A stretch of DNA of 64,000 bases from Mucilaginibacter geliditolerans. Its GTDB lineage: Bacteria; Bacteroidota; Bacteroidia; Sphingobacteriales; Sphingobacteriaceae. Numbering within the stretch: position 1 is the stretch's first letter; each line of letters opens with the position of its first letter. The notes beneath the pieces are model-generated. The model did not search any database and was not told where the DNA came from. It was given only the letters and a program-made list of their open reading frames with translations. Below are positions 54,345-62,061 of this stretch, in pieces. A program made the position numbers and the translations under genes. The DNA lies in the NCBI RefSeq assembly GCF_014200495.1, contig NZ_JACHBY010000007.1, forward strand, positions 310,001-374,000, read 5' to 3'.

Positions 54345-55307
54345 ATGCAAGGCAGACACGAAACTTATCAAAAAGCAGCGAGCCTTGTCCACCTGGGTAT
54401 TTGGGAACAGAACCTGGTGACAGGCGAGATCTATTGGGACGCGGTGGTAAGGGAAATATATGAAGTGGATTCGGATTTTAAACCTACGCTGGACAATTCG
54501 CTGGATTTTTATACAGATGGGCCGATGATCAGGAAATTACTGGCAGCCACAATTGGAACCGGTGAGCAGGTAAGCGGACGAACGCAATTAAACACAGCGA
54601 AAAATAATACCAAATGGGTAGAAGTAAGGGTGGCTGCAAGTGCCACCAAGGTTTACGGAACCATCACGGACATTACCGCGCAAATTGCCCTTGACCACAA
54701 AGTAGCAGAACAAGGAGAGCAGTTTCATCATGCTTTTGAATATGCACCGATTGGTATGGCACTGGTTTCCACAGCAGGTAAATGGATGCGGGTGAACCAA
54801 ACGCTTTGCCGGATTTTAGGCTTTGAAGCCGATGAGTTGCTTAGGCTCACCTTTCAGGATATTACGCATCCGGATGATCTTAATGTGGATTTGAAGCAAA
54901 TGTACCAGTTGCTTGACAGCAAGATCAGCTATTACCAGATGGATAAACGCTATTTTCACAAAAACGGCCATGTGATTTGGGTATCACTAAATGTAACCCT
55001 GGTACGTGATCAGCAGGAAAAACCTTTGTATTTTGTTTCGCATATCAAAGATATCACTGAACTCAAAGAGCATATGCAGCTGATCAGCGCCCAAAATAGC
55101 CGCCTGCTGAATTTTGCTAATGTAGTATCACATAATATCCGGTCGCATACCGTTAATATTCAAATGCTCAGTGAGTTGATAGGGCAGGAAACTGACCCGG
55201 CGGAAAAAGAAAAGCTAATCACTATGCTGGGTATTAGCGCGGCTAGTCTGCAGGCCACCCTGGTACATTTAAACGAGATTGTCGATAGCCCGGATGGCGA
55301 ACTTTAG
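54345..55307 (+). CDS. PAS-domain protein with DHp-like helix and no ATPase domain
   Basis: A 320-residue cytoplasmic protein starting 2 bp after the hybrid kinase stop, so translation is probably coupled. Two PAS domains are seen: residues about 10-120 (LGIWEQNLVTGEIYW, WVEVRVAAS) and about 127-240 (APIGMALVSTAGKWMRVNQT, DITHPDDLNVDLKQM, FVSHIKDITELKEH). A helix resembling the dimerisation/phospho-acceptor part of a kinase follows (FANVVSHNIRSHTVNIQMLS, with a candidate His), and the protein ends about 50 residues later. The catalytic HATPase normally found in such PAS kinases is missing and the next 90 bases contain no remnant. It may be a phospho-transfer or regulatory partner of the kinase. 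Confidence 0.85.
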   Translation: MQGRHETYQKAASLVHLGIWEQNLVTGEIYWDAVVREIYEVDSDFKPTLDNSLDFYTDGPMIRKLLAATIGTGEQVSGRTQLNTAKNNTKWVEVRVAASATKVYGTITDITAQIALDHKVAEQGEQFHHAFEYAPIGMALVSTAGKWMRVNQTLCRILGFEADELLRLTFQDITHPDDLNVDLKQMYQLLDSKISYYQMDKRYFHKNGHVIWVSLNVTLVRDQQEKPLYFVSHIKDITELKEHMQLISAQNSRLLNFANVVSHNIRSHTVNIQMLSELIGQETDPAEKEKLITMLGISAASLQATLVHLNEIVDSPDGEL

Positions 55308-55338
55308 CCGTAACCCTGCGTATCCTGAAAGCTTGATC

Positions 55339-55361
55339 ATATTGGAGGTGATTTCCAATAT
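55339..55361 (+). terminator. possible weak terminator after the PAS protein gene
   Basis: Perfect 8-bp stem ATATTGGA/TCCAATAT with a seven-base loop, but no good T-run. It may serve as a weak terminator or a processing site before marC. Confidence 0.35.
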
Positions 55362-55398
55362 AGAATTTATAAATTAGCAGCATCAACCAAGCATAAAC

Positions 55399-56085
55399 AT
55401 GACCTCGCAGCTTAACGCATTTATTCACCTTGTTTTTGTCGGCTTTGTGGCATTATTTCCAGTGGTAAACCCATTAGGTACGGCATTTATCATCAGCCCG
55501 TATTTTTCTGATCTTACCCGCAAGGAGCGTATTACGGTGGTTAAAAAGATCACTGTCTACTCGTTTATCATTTGCGCGGTTACTTTGTTTATCGGGCATT
55601 GGATATTGGAACTGTTCGGGTTGTCTATCCCTATCATCCAATTGGCGGGAGGGATCATGATCTGTAAGATTGGCTGGGCTTTTTTATCGGTAGATAGTAA
55701 CGAAACAGCTGCGGAGAGTAAGCCTGCTACGGAAGTTGAGCTAGATCATATCCCTTCAATAGCAAATAAACTGTTTTATCCCATTACTTTTCCTATGACC
55801 ACAGGTGCGGGCACAATAGCAGTGTTATTTACGCTAAGCGCCGACGGTGCTAACAGTGACACTTCACAATACCTGATCAATGTGGGCGCGCTATTGGTTT
55901 CAATTATCGGTATCTGTATCCTGATCTTCATTTTTTATGTTAATACAAACCGGCTGATCAGTTATATAGGTTCACATAATGAAAAGATCATCAATAGCTT
56001 GATGGCTTTTTTGATTTTTTGTGTGGGTTTGCAGATTGCCGTGGGCGGTATTGTTCATCTGGTGAAACTGTCGTTCAAGATATAG
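55399..56085 (+). CDS. MarC-family integral membrane protein
   Basis: A 228-residue protein with six likely membrane helices. Family signs are the early FVALFPVVNPLGTAFII helix (NPLG motif), LAGGIMICKIGWAF, and FYPITFPMTTGAGTIAVLF in the middle. MarC proteins (UPF0056) are of unknown function; early links to multiple antibiotic resistance were not upheld. It is on the same strand as the kinase pair, 91 bp downstream, and could be co-transcribed. Confidence 0.92.
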   Translation: MTSQLNAFIHLVFVGFVALFPVVNPLGTAFIISPYFSDLTRKERITVVKKITVYSFIICAVTLFIGHWILELFGLSIPIIQLAGGIMICKIGWAFLSVDSNETAAESKPATEVELDHIPSIANKLFYPITFPMTTGAGTIAVLFTLSADGANSDTSQYLINVGALLVSIIGICILIFIFYVNTNRLISYIGSHNEKIINSLMAFLIFCVGLQIAVGGIVHLVKLSFKI

Positions 56086-56104
56086 CTGACCATATTATAG
56101 TACA

Positions 56105-56488
56105 CTAAAATTCATCAGCTGTGCTGCGGCTGTCTATATACGGGGAGCTATAAAAGAAGATACAGAATAATTGCTGGTCGATGAAGAAGGTCCATTCTGA
56201 GGTTTGATCCTGTTTTTTGATCAGCAGGTCCTCGCAGCCGAAGGTATAATTGATAGCAAGCACTACGCGAAAACTGCCTTTACCTGTTGCCGCGTCATAT
56301 TTAACCCGATCAATGTCCATCTGTATCACTTCCGAGGCTCCATTCGGCCTAAACTCGCGTTCTATGGCGCTTTTGAGCTTATCATAAGGCTTGCTGCCGG
56401 ACTTAAACAAGCCGGGAATAAAGTTTTCCGCAGAGAAATTGTCCCTGCTCAATTGAGCCTTATCCAATTGTATTTCGAAACTATCCAT
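56105..56488 (-). CDS. small conserved-looking protein of unknown function
   Basis: A 127-residue soluble protein that I do not recognise. It starts 1 bp after the stop of the acetyltransferase gene on the same strand, so it is almost certainly a real, co-translated gene. The N-terminal part is charged and helical (LDKAQLSRDNFSAENF), the middle has beta-strand character (SEVIQMDIDRVKYDAATGKG, FRVVLAINYTFGCEDL), and the last 15 residues (SSPYIDSRSTADEF) look disordered. No signal peptide, membrane helix or Cys motif is visible. Confidence 0.7.
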   Translation of the reverse strand: MDSFEIQLDKAQLSRDNFSAENFIPGLFKSGSKPYDKLKSAIEREFRPNGASEVIQMDIDRVKYDAATGKGSFRVVLAINYTFGCEDLLIKKQDQTSEWTFFIDQQLFCIFFYSSPYIDSRSTADEF

Positions 56489-56489
56489 A

Positions 56490-56936
56490 TTAGTTTAGTA
56501 TCATATCGATATGGGGGATACCATCTTCATCGTATATCTCACCTGTTTCCTGAAAATCAAAGCTGTCGTAAAACTTTCTTAAATAAGCCTGCGCGCCAAT
56601 TTTGATAGGGCCGGGGCCAAATATCTCGCGGCATTTCTCAATGGCAAGGGCCACAAGCACCCGCCCATTTCCTGAGCCCCTGCCTTTTGGACTGGTTACC
56701 ACCCGACCGATTGACATTTCTGTAAAAGAAAGTCCTGGTGGTACCAGTCTTGCATAGGCCAGTAGTTCGTCATCGCCAAAGATCATCAGGTGATGGCATT
56801 TGCTGTCTTTAAGGTCGGCGTCCTGGTAAACGCAGTTTTGTTCAACAATGAATACCTCATTCCTGAGCCGCAGAATGGCATACAACTCATCAGGGCTGAG
56901 TTGGTTAAAGGGTTTTAGTGTAGTAATCAAGTGCAT
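56490..56936 (-). CDS. GNAT-family N-acetyltransferase, ElaA type
   Basis: A 148-residue acetyltransferase. The ElaA-type start is clear: FNQLSPDELYAILRLRNEVF followed by VEQNCVYQDADLKD. The acetyl-CoA binding motif is IGRVVTSPKGRGSGNGRVLV, and the C-terminal GAQAYLRKFYDSFDF completes the fold. Members acetylate small amines or protein N-termini; the substrate is not known. It is the first gene of a two-gene minus-strand unit, with its start 184 bp from the divergent LruC gene. Confidence 0.9.
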   Translation of the reverse strand: MHLITTLKPFNQLSPDELYAILRLRNEVFIVEQNCVYQDADLKDSKCHHLMIFGDDELLAYARLVPPGLSFTEMSIGRVVTSPKGRGSGNGRVLVALAIEKCREIFGPGPIKIGAQAYLRKFYDSFDFQETGEIYDEDGIPHIDMILN

Positions 56937-57120
56937 ATAATAAGTCGCCGAAGATACGGATTATGCCGTGTATGTCACTTTCTGGTCTTCTGTTGCCTGG
57001 TTATTACGTGTTAAATGTTGAGTTTAATTTAAAATTATAATATTAATTTAAATGAAACTAGTTTAAAGATATTACGTATAATAACTTGCGTTTAAATTAA
57101 TTAAAATAAACTAATAAAAT

Positions 57121-59232
57121 ATGAGAAAGCTTTACACGGTGCTGTTTCTTCTATGCTTAGCAGGGCTGATATCCTGCAAAAAGAGCAATGATAATTCAAA
57201 AAAGGGCAGTCAACCCGTAGTCAAGATCGCGCCTGATGGCTTTAATTATGCCACCGCCAGGAACGTTAAATTGAATTTAACACTACAATCACCTACAGGC
57301 CAGGCGTTGAGCGGCATAGTAGTGAGCGTATACAGGCCGGATAGTACGGCGGCAACCAATGCCATCTTTAAAGGCACAACAGATAAAAATGGAAACCTTA
57401 CGGCTACCATTAGTGTGCCTACATCTATTAATTCATTAATTATAGATCCGGCGTATCTTGGTTTAATGCATAATGCCCACGCCAATATTAATGCTAATGC
57501 AATTACCGCATCATTAGGCGGATCGGCAGGTTATAGCGGCGATATTGTTCCGGATGCTCTGCCTACTTCAGGTTCAGGCTCCGGGACTACTTTAAATTTA
57601 ATGCATACGGCCAGTGTTGTCAGCGGATCAACTACCTATAGCTATCCATCACCATATACAACAACTTTAAGCGCGGTTTTAAATACCCTGCAATTCCCGG
57701 CTACTGAAGGCGTTCCCAAATACCTGGTAACATCTGATGTGATCAGTTCAACTTTATTATCCTATGTAAATGCCTCTCTTCCGGAGGGCAAGCCGGTAAC
57801 AACTACACACCCTAACTATCTTTCAAGTACAGCAGTTTCCACACTTAATGTTACTGCAACAGCCGATGTATGGGTAACCTTTGTTGCCGAAGGGGCAGGA
57901 AATTTAAATAGTTTGGCTTACTATACCTATCCTACAAGCACGCCGCCTGTAAGTGCCGCTGACATTAAAACGGCAACTCTTGTATTTCCCAATGCTTCAG
58001 GGCTTGGTTCAGGAGGCGGGCTCCTGGCTGGCGATAAAGTTAAGCTGGGTACATTTTCAGCAGGTACTTCTATTGGATTTATATTGCTTGGTAACGCGTG
58101 GACAGGTTTGGGTGTAGATGTAATAGATGCTCCCAAATATTATTCAACTGATGCTTTAAATCCTGAAACTACCACCAGCTTGCAAAAGCATACCGTGGTA
58201 TTATACGATAGCTCGGATAACCTCACCCTGATAGGCTTTGAAGACCTGAACAGGCAGACTGGAGGCTCTGATAACGATTTTAACGATCTTGTGTTCTACG
58301 CTACGTCAAACCCTGTTACAGCTATATCCAATACGAATATACCGCCTATAGCCAAACCACTGGATACAGATGGTGATGGTGTTCCTGATGCTTCTGACGC
58401 ATTCCCTAATGATCCGACCCGTGCTTATATCACTTATTATCCTTCGCAAACCGGGTTCGCCAGTATAGCCTTTGAGGATAACTGGCCATCAAAAGGCGAT
58501 TATGATATGAATGACCTGGTGTTGAACTACCGTTACACTTTTGTAAGCAACGCGCAAAACCAGGTAGTAACCTTGCAGGCTGATTATAATGTAGCGGCAG
58601 TAGGGGCATCCTTCAAAAATGGTTTTGGATTGCAATTGCCAGTTGCAGCTTCGGCGGTACAATCAGTTACCGGCCAGTTGTTTAAAAACACTTACATAAG
58701 TTTAGCATCAAACGGTGTAGAAGCGGGACAAACAAAGGCGGTAATTATTCCTTTTGATAACACGGATGCGATGATCAATAATCCCGATTTCTCTTTCTTT
58801 GTAAATACCGAAAACTCAAAAAGCAAGGTAGCAGGTATAACATCTTCAGTACTGGTTACATTTACTACGCCAATTGCGCAGGCGACTCTTGATGTATCTA
58901 CATTTAATCCGTTCCTGATCAGTAATGGAAGGCGTACCTATGAAGTACACTTACCGGGTTATGCGCCAACTGATAAGGCAGATACCAAGCTATTTGGTAC
59001 CAATGACGATGCTTCTGTACCATCGCAGGGTAAATATTATCTCTCAAATGCCAATTGGCCATGGGCGATCAATTATACCACGCCGTTTGTTTACCCGATT
59101 GAAGGTATAAATATCACCAATGCCTACCTGCACTTTGCAGATTGGGCGGGTTCGGCCGGTGCGTCCTATACTGATTGGTATAGTAATACGGCTGATGGCT
59201 ATCGCAATAATGACAACCTATACCTTAAATAA
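57121..59232 (+). CDS. LruC-domain surface lipoprotein
   Basis: A 703-residue lipoprotein (lipobox LISC followed by KKSND). After a starch-binding-like or carboxypeptidase-like repeat (VKLNLTLQSPTGQALSGIVV) come a DUF4114-type segment (LIGFEDLNRQTGGSDNDFND) and the acidic stretch DTDGDGVPDASDAFPNDP, which looks like a Ca2+-binding thrombospondin type 3 motif, then the LruC/DUF4842 domain with FEDNWPSKGDYDMNDLVLNY. LruC proteins are found on cell surfaces and in biofilm or gliding-associated sets, but function is not established. The gene stands alone with its own terminator. Confidence 0.85.
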   Translation: MRKLYTVLFLLCLAGLISCKKSNDNSKKGSQPVVKIAPDGFNYATARNVKLNLTLQSPTGQALSGIVVSVYRPDSTAATNAIFKGTTDKNGNLTATISVPTSINSLIIDPAYLGLMHNAHANINANAITASLGGSAGYSGDIVPDALPTSGSGSGTTLNLMHTASVVSGSTTYSYPSPYTTTLSAVLNTLQFPATEGVPKYLVTSDVISSTLLSYVNASLPEGKPVTTTHPNYLSSTAVSTLNVTATADVWVTFVAEGAGNLNSLAYYTYPTSTPPVSAADIKTATLVFPNASGLGSGGGLLAGDKVKLGTFSAGTSIGFILLGNAWTGLGVDVIDAPKYYSTDALNPETTTSLQKHTVVLYDSSDNLTLIGFEDLNRQTGGSDNDFNDLVFYATSNPVTAISNTNIPPIAKPLDTDGDGVPDASDAFPNDPTRAYITYYPSQTGFASIAFEDNWPSKGDYDMNDLVLNYRYTFVSNAQNQVVTLQADYNVAAVGASFKNGFGLQLPVAASAVQSVTGQLFKNTYISLASNGVEAGQTKAVIIPFDNTDAMINNPDFSFFVNTENSKSKVAGITSSVLVTFTTPIAQATLDVSTFNPFLISNGRRTYEVHLPGYAPTDKADTKLFGTNDDASVPSQGKYYLSNANWPWAINYTTPFVYPIEGINITNAYLHFADWAGSAGASYTDWYSNTADGYRNNDNLYLK

Positions 59233-59250
59233 CAAGCCATATTTTTTAGT

Positions 59251-59281
59251 AAAGCCGCCGTATTATCCGGCGGCTTTATTA
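59251..59281 (+). terminator. intrinsic terminator after the LruC gene
   Basis: Perfect 10-bp stem AAAGCCGCCG/CGGCGGCTTT with a seven-base loop followed by a T-rich tail, 19 bp downstream of the stop. Confidence 0.85.
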
Positions 59282-59348
59282 TTTATACTATTGGCCTTTA
59301 CTTTATTAGCTGGAACTATTAATTTAGCCGTATCCCTATTAAATTTAT

Positions 59349-60500
59349 ATGACTATAAGATACCTTGTATTCGGCTTTGCCATCACTTTATGCAATTTGG
59401 CAAATGCCCAGCAAGCTGCAATCCGCAATAATTATAAGGATGAAAAAGGTTTACCACGTTTAAAAATTGAACGTGAAATGATTTATACGCCAGGGAATAG
59501 CTGGCTGTATAATCACCACGCGGCAATTATTGAATTTAAAGGGAAACTGATCGCCACATGGTCAAACGGGTTGGTGGATGAAGATTCGCCGGGACAGCGG
59601 GTTGTTTTTTCTGTGTCAAGTGATTTTGAACACTGGTCGGCACCCGGTATAATAGCCGAGCCCGAAAAAGCCTCGAACGGTATGCAGAAAGTGCTTACTG
59701 CAGCAGGCCTGTACAAGTATAATGGCAAGCTGGTAGCCTATTATGGCGAATATGAAAAAGACAGAACGCATACGCATTTATGGGCAAAAACAAGCACTGA
59801 TGGTGAGCATTGGAGCAGCCCTATTGATATGCACATCCCCTTAATCCCTAATCATGGGCCCGAGGCGATAAAAAATGGCAGACTTATCATCAGCGGTAAT
59901 TTCAGTTTTCCTTATACTGATGATCCTACCGGCATTTCCGGCTGGAAAATGACCAGTTTTTACCTGGATTCATTGTATCAGCAGGATAATTCTGCAGCCT
60001 TTTATAAACCGGCAGAAAAATTGGGTTTGCCGCCGCTTTGCGAAGGTTCATTTTTTCAGACCGATGATAACATTATACATATGCTGTTACGTGTAACAGG
60101 TAAAGGTTGGAAAGGTAGATTATGGCTTACTGAAAGCAGGGACAACGGTTCGTCATGGTCGAGGCCAGTTAAAACCACGTTTACTGATAATGACAGTAAG
60201 TTCCATTTTGGCCGCCTGCCTGATAAGCGTTACTATTACGTGGGGATACCCGATACGCTACACCATTATGATCGCAACCCGCTGGTGCTGGCAATTTCGG
60301 CAGATGGCAGCTACTTTAATAAGCAATACATTATTGCCGATGAACTTTATCAGTTAAAAACCAAAGGATTGTACAAAGGCGGCCAGTACGGCTACCCGCA
60401 TACCATCATTTGGAAGGATTATATGTATGTGATCATATCCCGCCAAAAGGAAGCCATTGAAGTGATCCGCTTTAAACTCGACCAATTAAAGGGCCTTTGA
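59349..60500 (+). CDS. secreted BNR-repeat/sialidase-fold protein, probable glycosidase
   Basis: A 383-residue exported protein (signal FGFAITLCNLANAQ). It has Asp-box (BNR) motifs, STDGEHWSSP and SRDNGSSWSRP, plus VSSDFEHWSAP, which sit in the blades of a six-bladed sialidase-type propeller. The classical FRIP arginine motif is not obvious, so true exo-sialidase activity is doubtful. Other sialidase-fold enzymes act on rhamnose-, arabinose- or uronate-containing glycans. It stands between the LruC gene and an ECF sigma factor on the same strand. Confidence 0.7.
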   Translation: MTIRYLVFGFAITLCNLANAQQAAIRNNYKDEKGLPRLKIEREMIYTPGNSWLYNHHAAIIEFKGKLIATWSNGLVDEDSPGQRVVFSVSSDFEHWSAPGIIAEPEKASNGMQKVLTAAGLYKYNGKLVAYYGEYEKDRTHTHLWAKTSTDGEHWSSPIDMHIPLIPNHGPEAIKNGRLIISGNFSFPYTDDPTGISGWKMTSFYLDSLYQQDNSAAFYKPAEKLGLPPLCEGSFFQTDDNIIHMLLRVTGKGWKGRLWLTESRDNGSSWSRPVKTTFTDNDSKFHFGRLPDKRYYYVGIPDTLHHYDRNPLVLAISADGSYFNKQYIIADELYQLKTKGLYKGGQYGYPHTIIWKDYMYVIISRQKEAIEVIRFKLDQLKGL

Positions 60501-60723
60501 TAGTAATATGATTAATATAAAAAATGCTATATTTTTTTGCGGAAATTAAAGAAAAAAAGCCTTTTTTGTACTTATTTAACTGTATTATAAGCTATGCAGG
60601 TGTACGGCATACACTTTGAAAATATTATTCTGTGTGAAAAAAAAGCGACAAGTGTTGATAAGACAATAAAATAAATTCCTTAATATTGGTTTAATATTTT
60701 GTGATCGATTAGTTAACAATTAG

Positions 60724-61293
60724 ATGTCCGGGTATAATTCTTATAGCGATGATGAATTAATTATCCTGCTTAAACAGGGTGATTTGAATGCTTTTACAGC
60801 TATTCATAATCGGTATTATGGTGTTTTATACAGCCATGCCTATAAACGGCTGGCAGATAGGGAAGAAGTTAAGGATATTTTACAGGAGCTTTTTACTTGT
60901 ATCTGGAATAATAGAGAAGTCATCACTTTTAATATTAATCTGCAGGCCTATTTGTATACCGCTGTACGAAACAGGATACTGAATGTTTACAAGCATAAAA
61001 AAATAAGATCAGACTACGTTGCATCCTTCGAAAGCTTTTTGGTTAACAATGAGCCAACTCCCGATGAAACCCTGCGGATAAAAGAATTGATTGCCCTTGT
61101 TGAGGCTGAGGTGCAATCATTGCCTGCAAAAATGCGGCTTATATTTGAAATGAGCAGAAATTCACACCTTTCGCACAACGAGATAGCCGAACAATTAAAC
61201 ATCAGCCCCCTTACTGTAAAAAAACAGGTGAATAATTCACTTAAGGTATTACGCCTTAAATTAGGCACGCATTTTTTTATGCTGCTCTTTTAA
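60724..61293 (+). CDS. ECF sigma factor without adjacent anti-sigma gene
   Basis: A 189-residue ECF sigma factor. Region 2 spans FTAIHNRYYGVLYSHAYKRL to YTAVRNRILNVYKHKK (core-binding and -10 recognition), and region 4 contains LPAKMRLIFEMSRN and LSHNEIAEQLNISPLTVKKQ. The C-terminus ends in FFMLLF. In Bacteroidota such factors are normally followed by fecR and a SusC/SusD pair, but here the next gene is a convergent reductase 12 bp away. It may therefore be an orphan or act with a distant anti-sigma factor. Confidence 0.95.
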   Translation: MSGYNSYSDDELIILLKQGDLNAFTAIHNRYYGVLYSHAYKRLADREEVKDILQELFTCIWNNREVITFNINLQAYLYTAVRNRILNVYKHKKIRSDYVASFESFLVNNEPTPDETLRIKELIALVEAEVQSLPAKMRLIFEMSRNSHLSHNEIAEQLNISPLTVKKQVNNSLKVLRLKLGTHFFMLLF

Positions 61294-61304
61294 TTTTCCG
61301 CTCA

Positions 61305-61862
61305 TTATTTCAAGTACCGAAGCGCAACAGCCCCCGACTTAAAAACCGTTGACCCAATAAGTTTTAATTGTAATTTCTCCTGCAGGTTGATACCTTCAAA
61401 CAACCGTCTCCCTTCTCCTGCAACTATTGGGTGAACCACAATATGATACTCATCAATAAGACCAAGCTCTGCAAGTTGTGAAGGAATGGTTACACCACCG
61501 GTTAAAATATTTTTGCCTTGTTCTTGTTTCAATTTAAGTACTTCGTCATGAAGGCCTGTACGAACAATTTTCGTTTTATTTCCTTCAGGGCTGTCTAATG
61601 ATTGTGAGAAAACAATGATTTTGCCAACAGTATCAAATGCCTGCGCAAATTCAATATCTACTTCTCTATCCCCTGAAGGGTTTTTCGCCACATCGGGCCA
61701 ATAGGGAACCATTAATTGATAAGTTTTACGCCCGTACAGGAATGTGTCAGCATCTCGCGTGAGCTGCGTAAAATATTCCATCGTTTCTTCATCGGGATAG
61801 AATTTGGTATGATCGCAGCAGCCATCTAAGGTCGTGTTGATCGCGAAGATTACATTTCTCAT
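61305..61862 (-). CDS. RibD-C/dihydrofolate-reductase-fold protein
   Basis: A 185-residue reductase-fold protein (ATG 61862; the frame runs further to 61931, but MRNVIFAINTTLDG is the usual start). Family features are DTFLYGRKTYQLMVPYW, KIIVFSQSL, NILTGGVTIPSQLAELGLID, and EYHIVVHPIVAGEGRRLF. It binds NADPH in related proteins but most stand-alone members in Bacteroidota have no known substrate. It is convergent with the ECF sigma gene. Confidence 0.9.
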   Translation of the reverse strand: MRNVIFAINTTLDGCCDHTKFYPDEETMEYFTQLTRDADTFLYGRKTYQLMVPYWPDVAKNPSGDREVDIEFAQAFDTVGKIIVFSQSLDSPEGNKTKIVRTGLHDEVLKLKQEQGKNILTGGVTIPSQLAELGLIDEYHIVVHPIVAGEGRRLFEGINLQEKLQLKLIGSTVFKSGAVALRYLK

Positions 61863-62061
61863 TTGATTGATTTTAGTTTTTGATTTTTCTGATCTGTTTG
61901 CAGCATAAAGATCAAAAATAACATGCTGCATCCATCGCGGAGATGGCGATCCGCGACAAAAAAAGGGGCGTTTAAGCCAAAGGGCTATCTCTTATCTAAA
62001 GTAATAAACCAGTCTCACGCAAAGAGAAATGTCATTGTTCATGGCTGATCATACACATACG

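Noticed and set aside
54574..54595. A stretch resembling the AGCGGACGAACG repeat block of island 2 inside the PAS gene
   Set aside because: It encodes SGRTQLN in a normal-length PAS domain with no inserted residues, so the resemblance is best explained by chance.
59120..59431. Plus-strand frame bridging the end of the LruC gene and the start of the sialidase-fold gene
   Set aside because: It overlaps both real genes and runs through the terminator; the protein shows no family signals.
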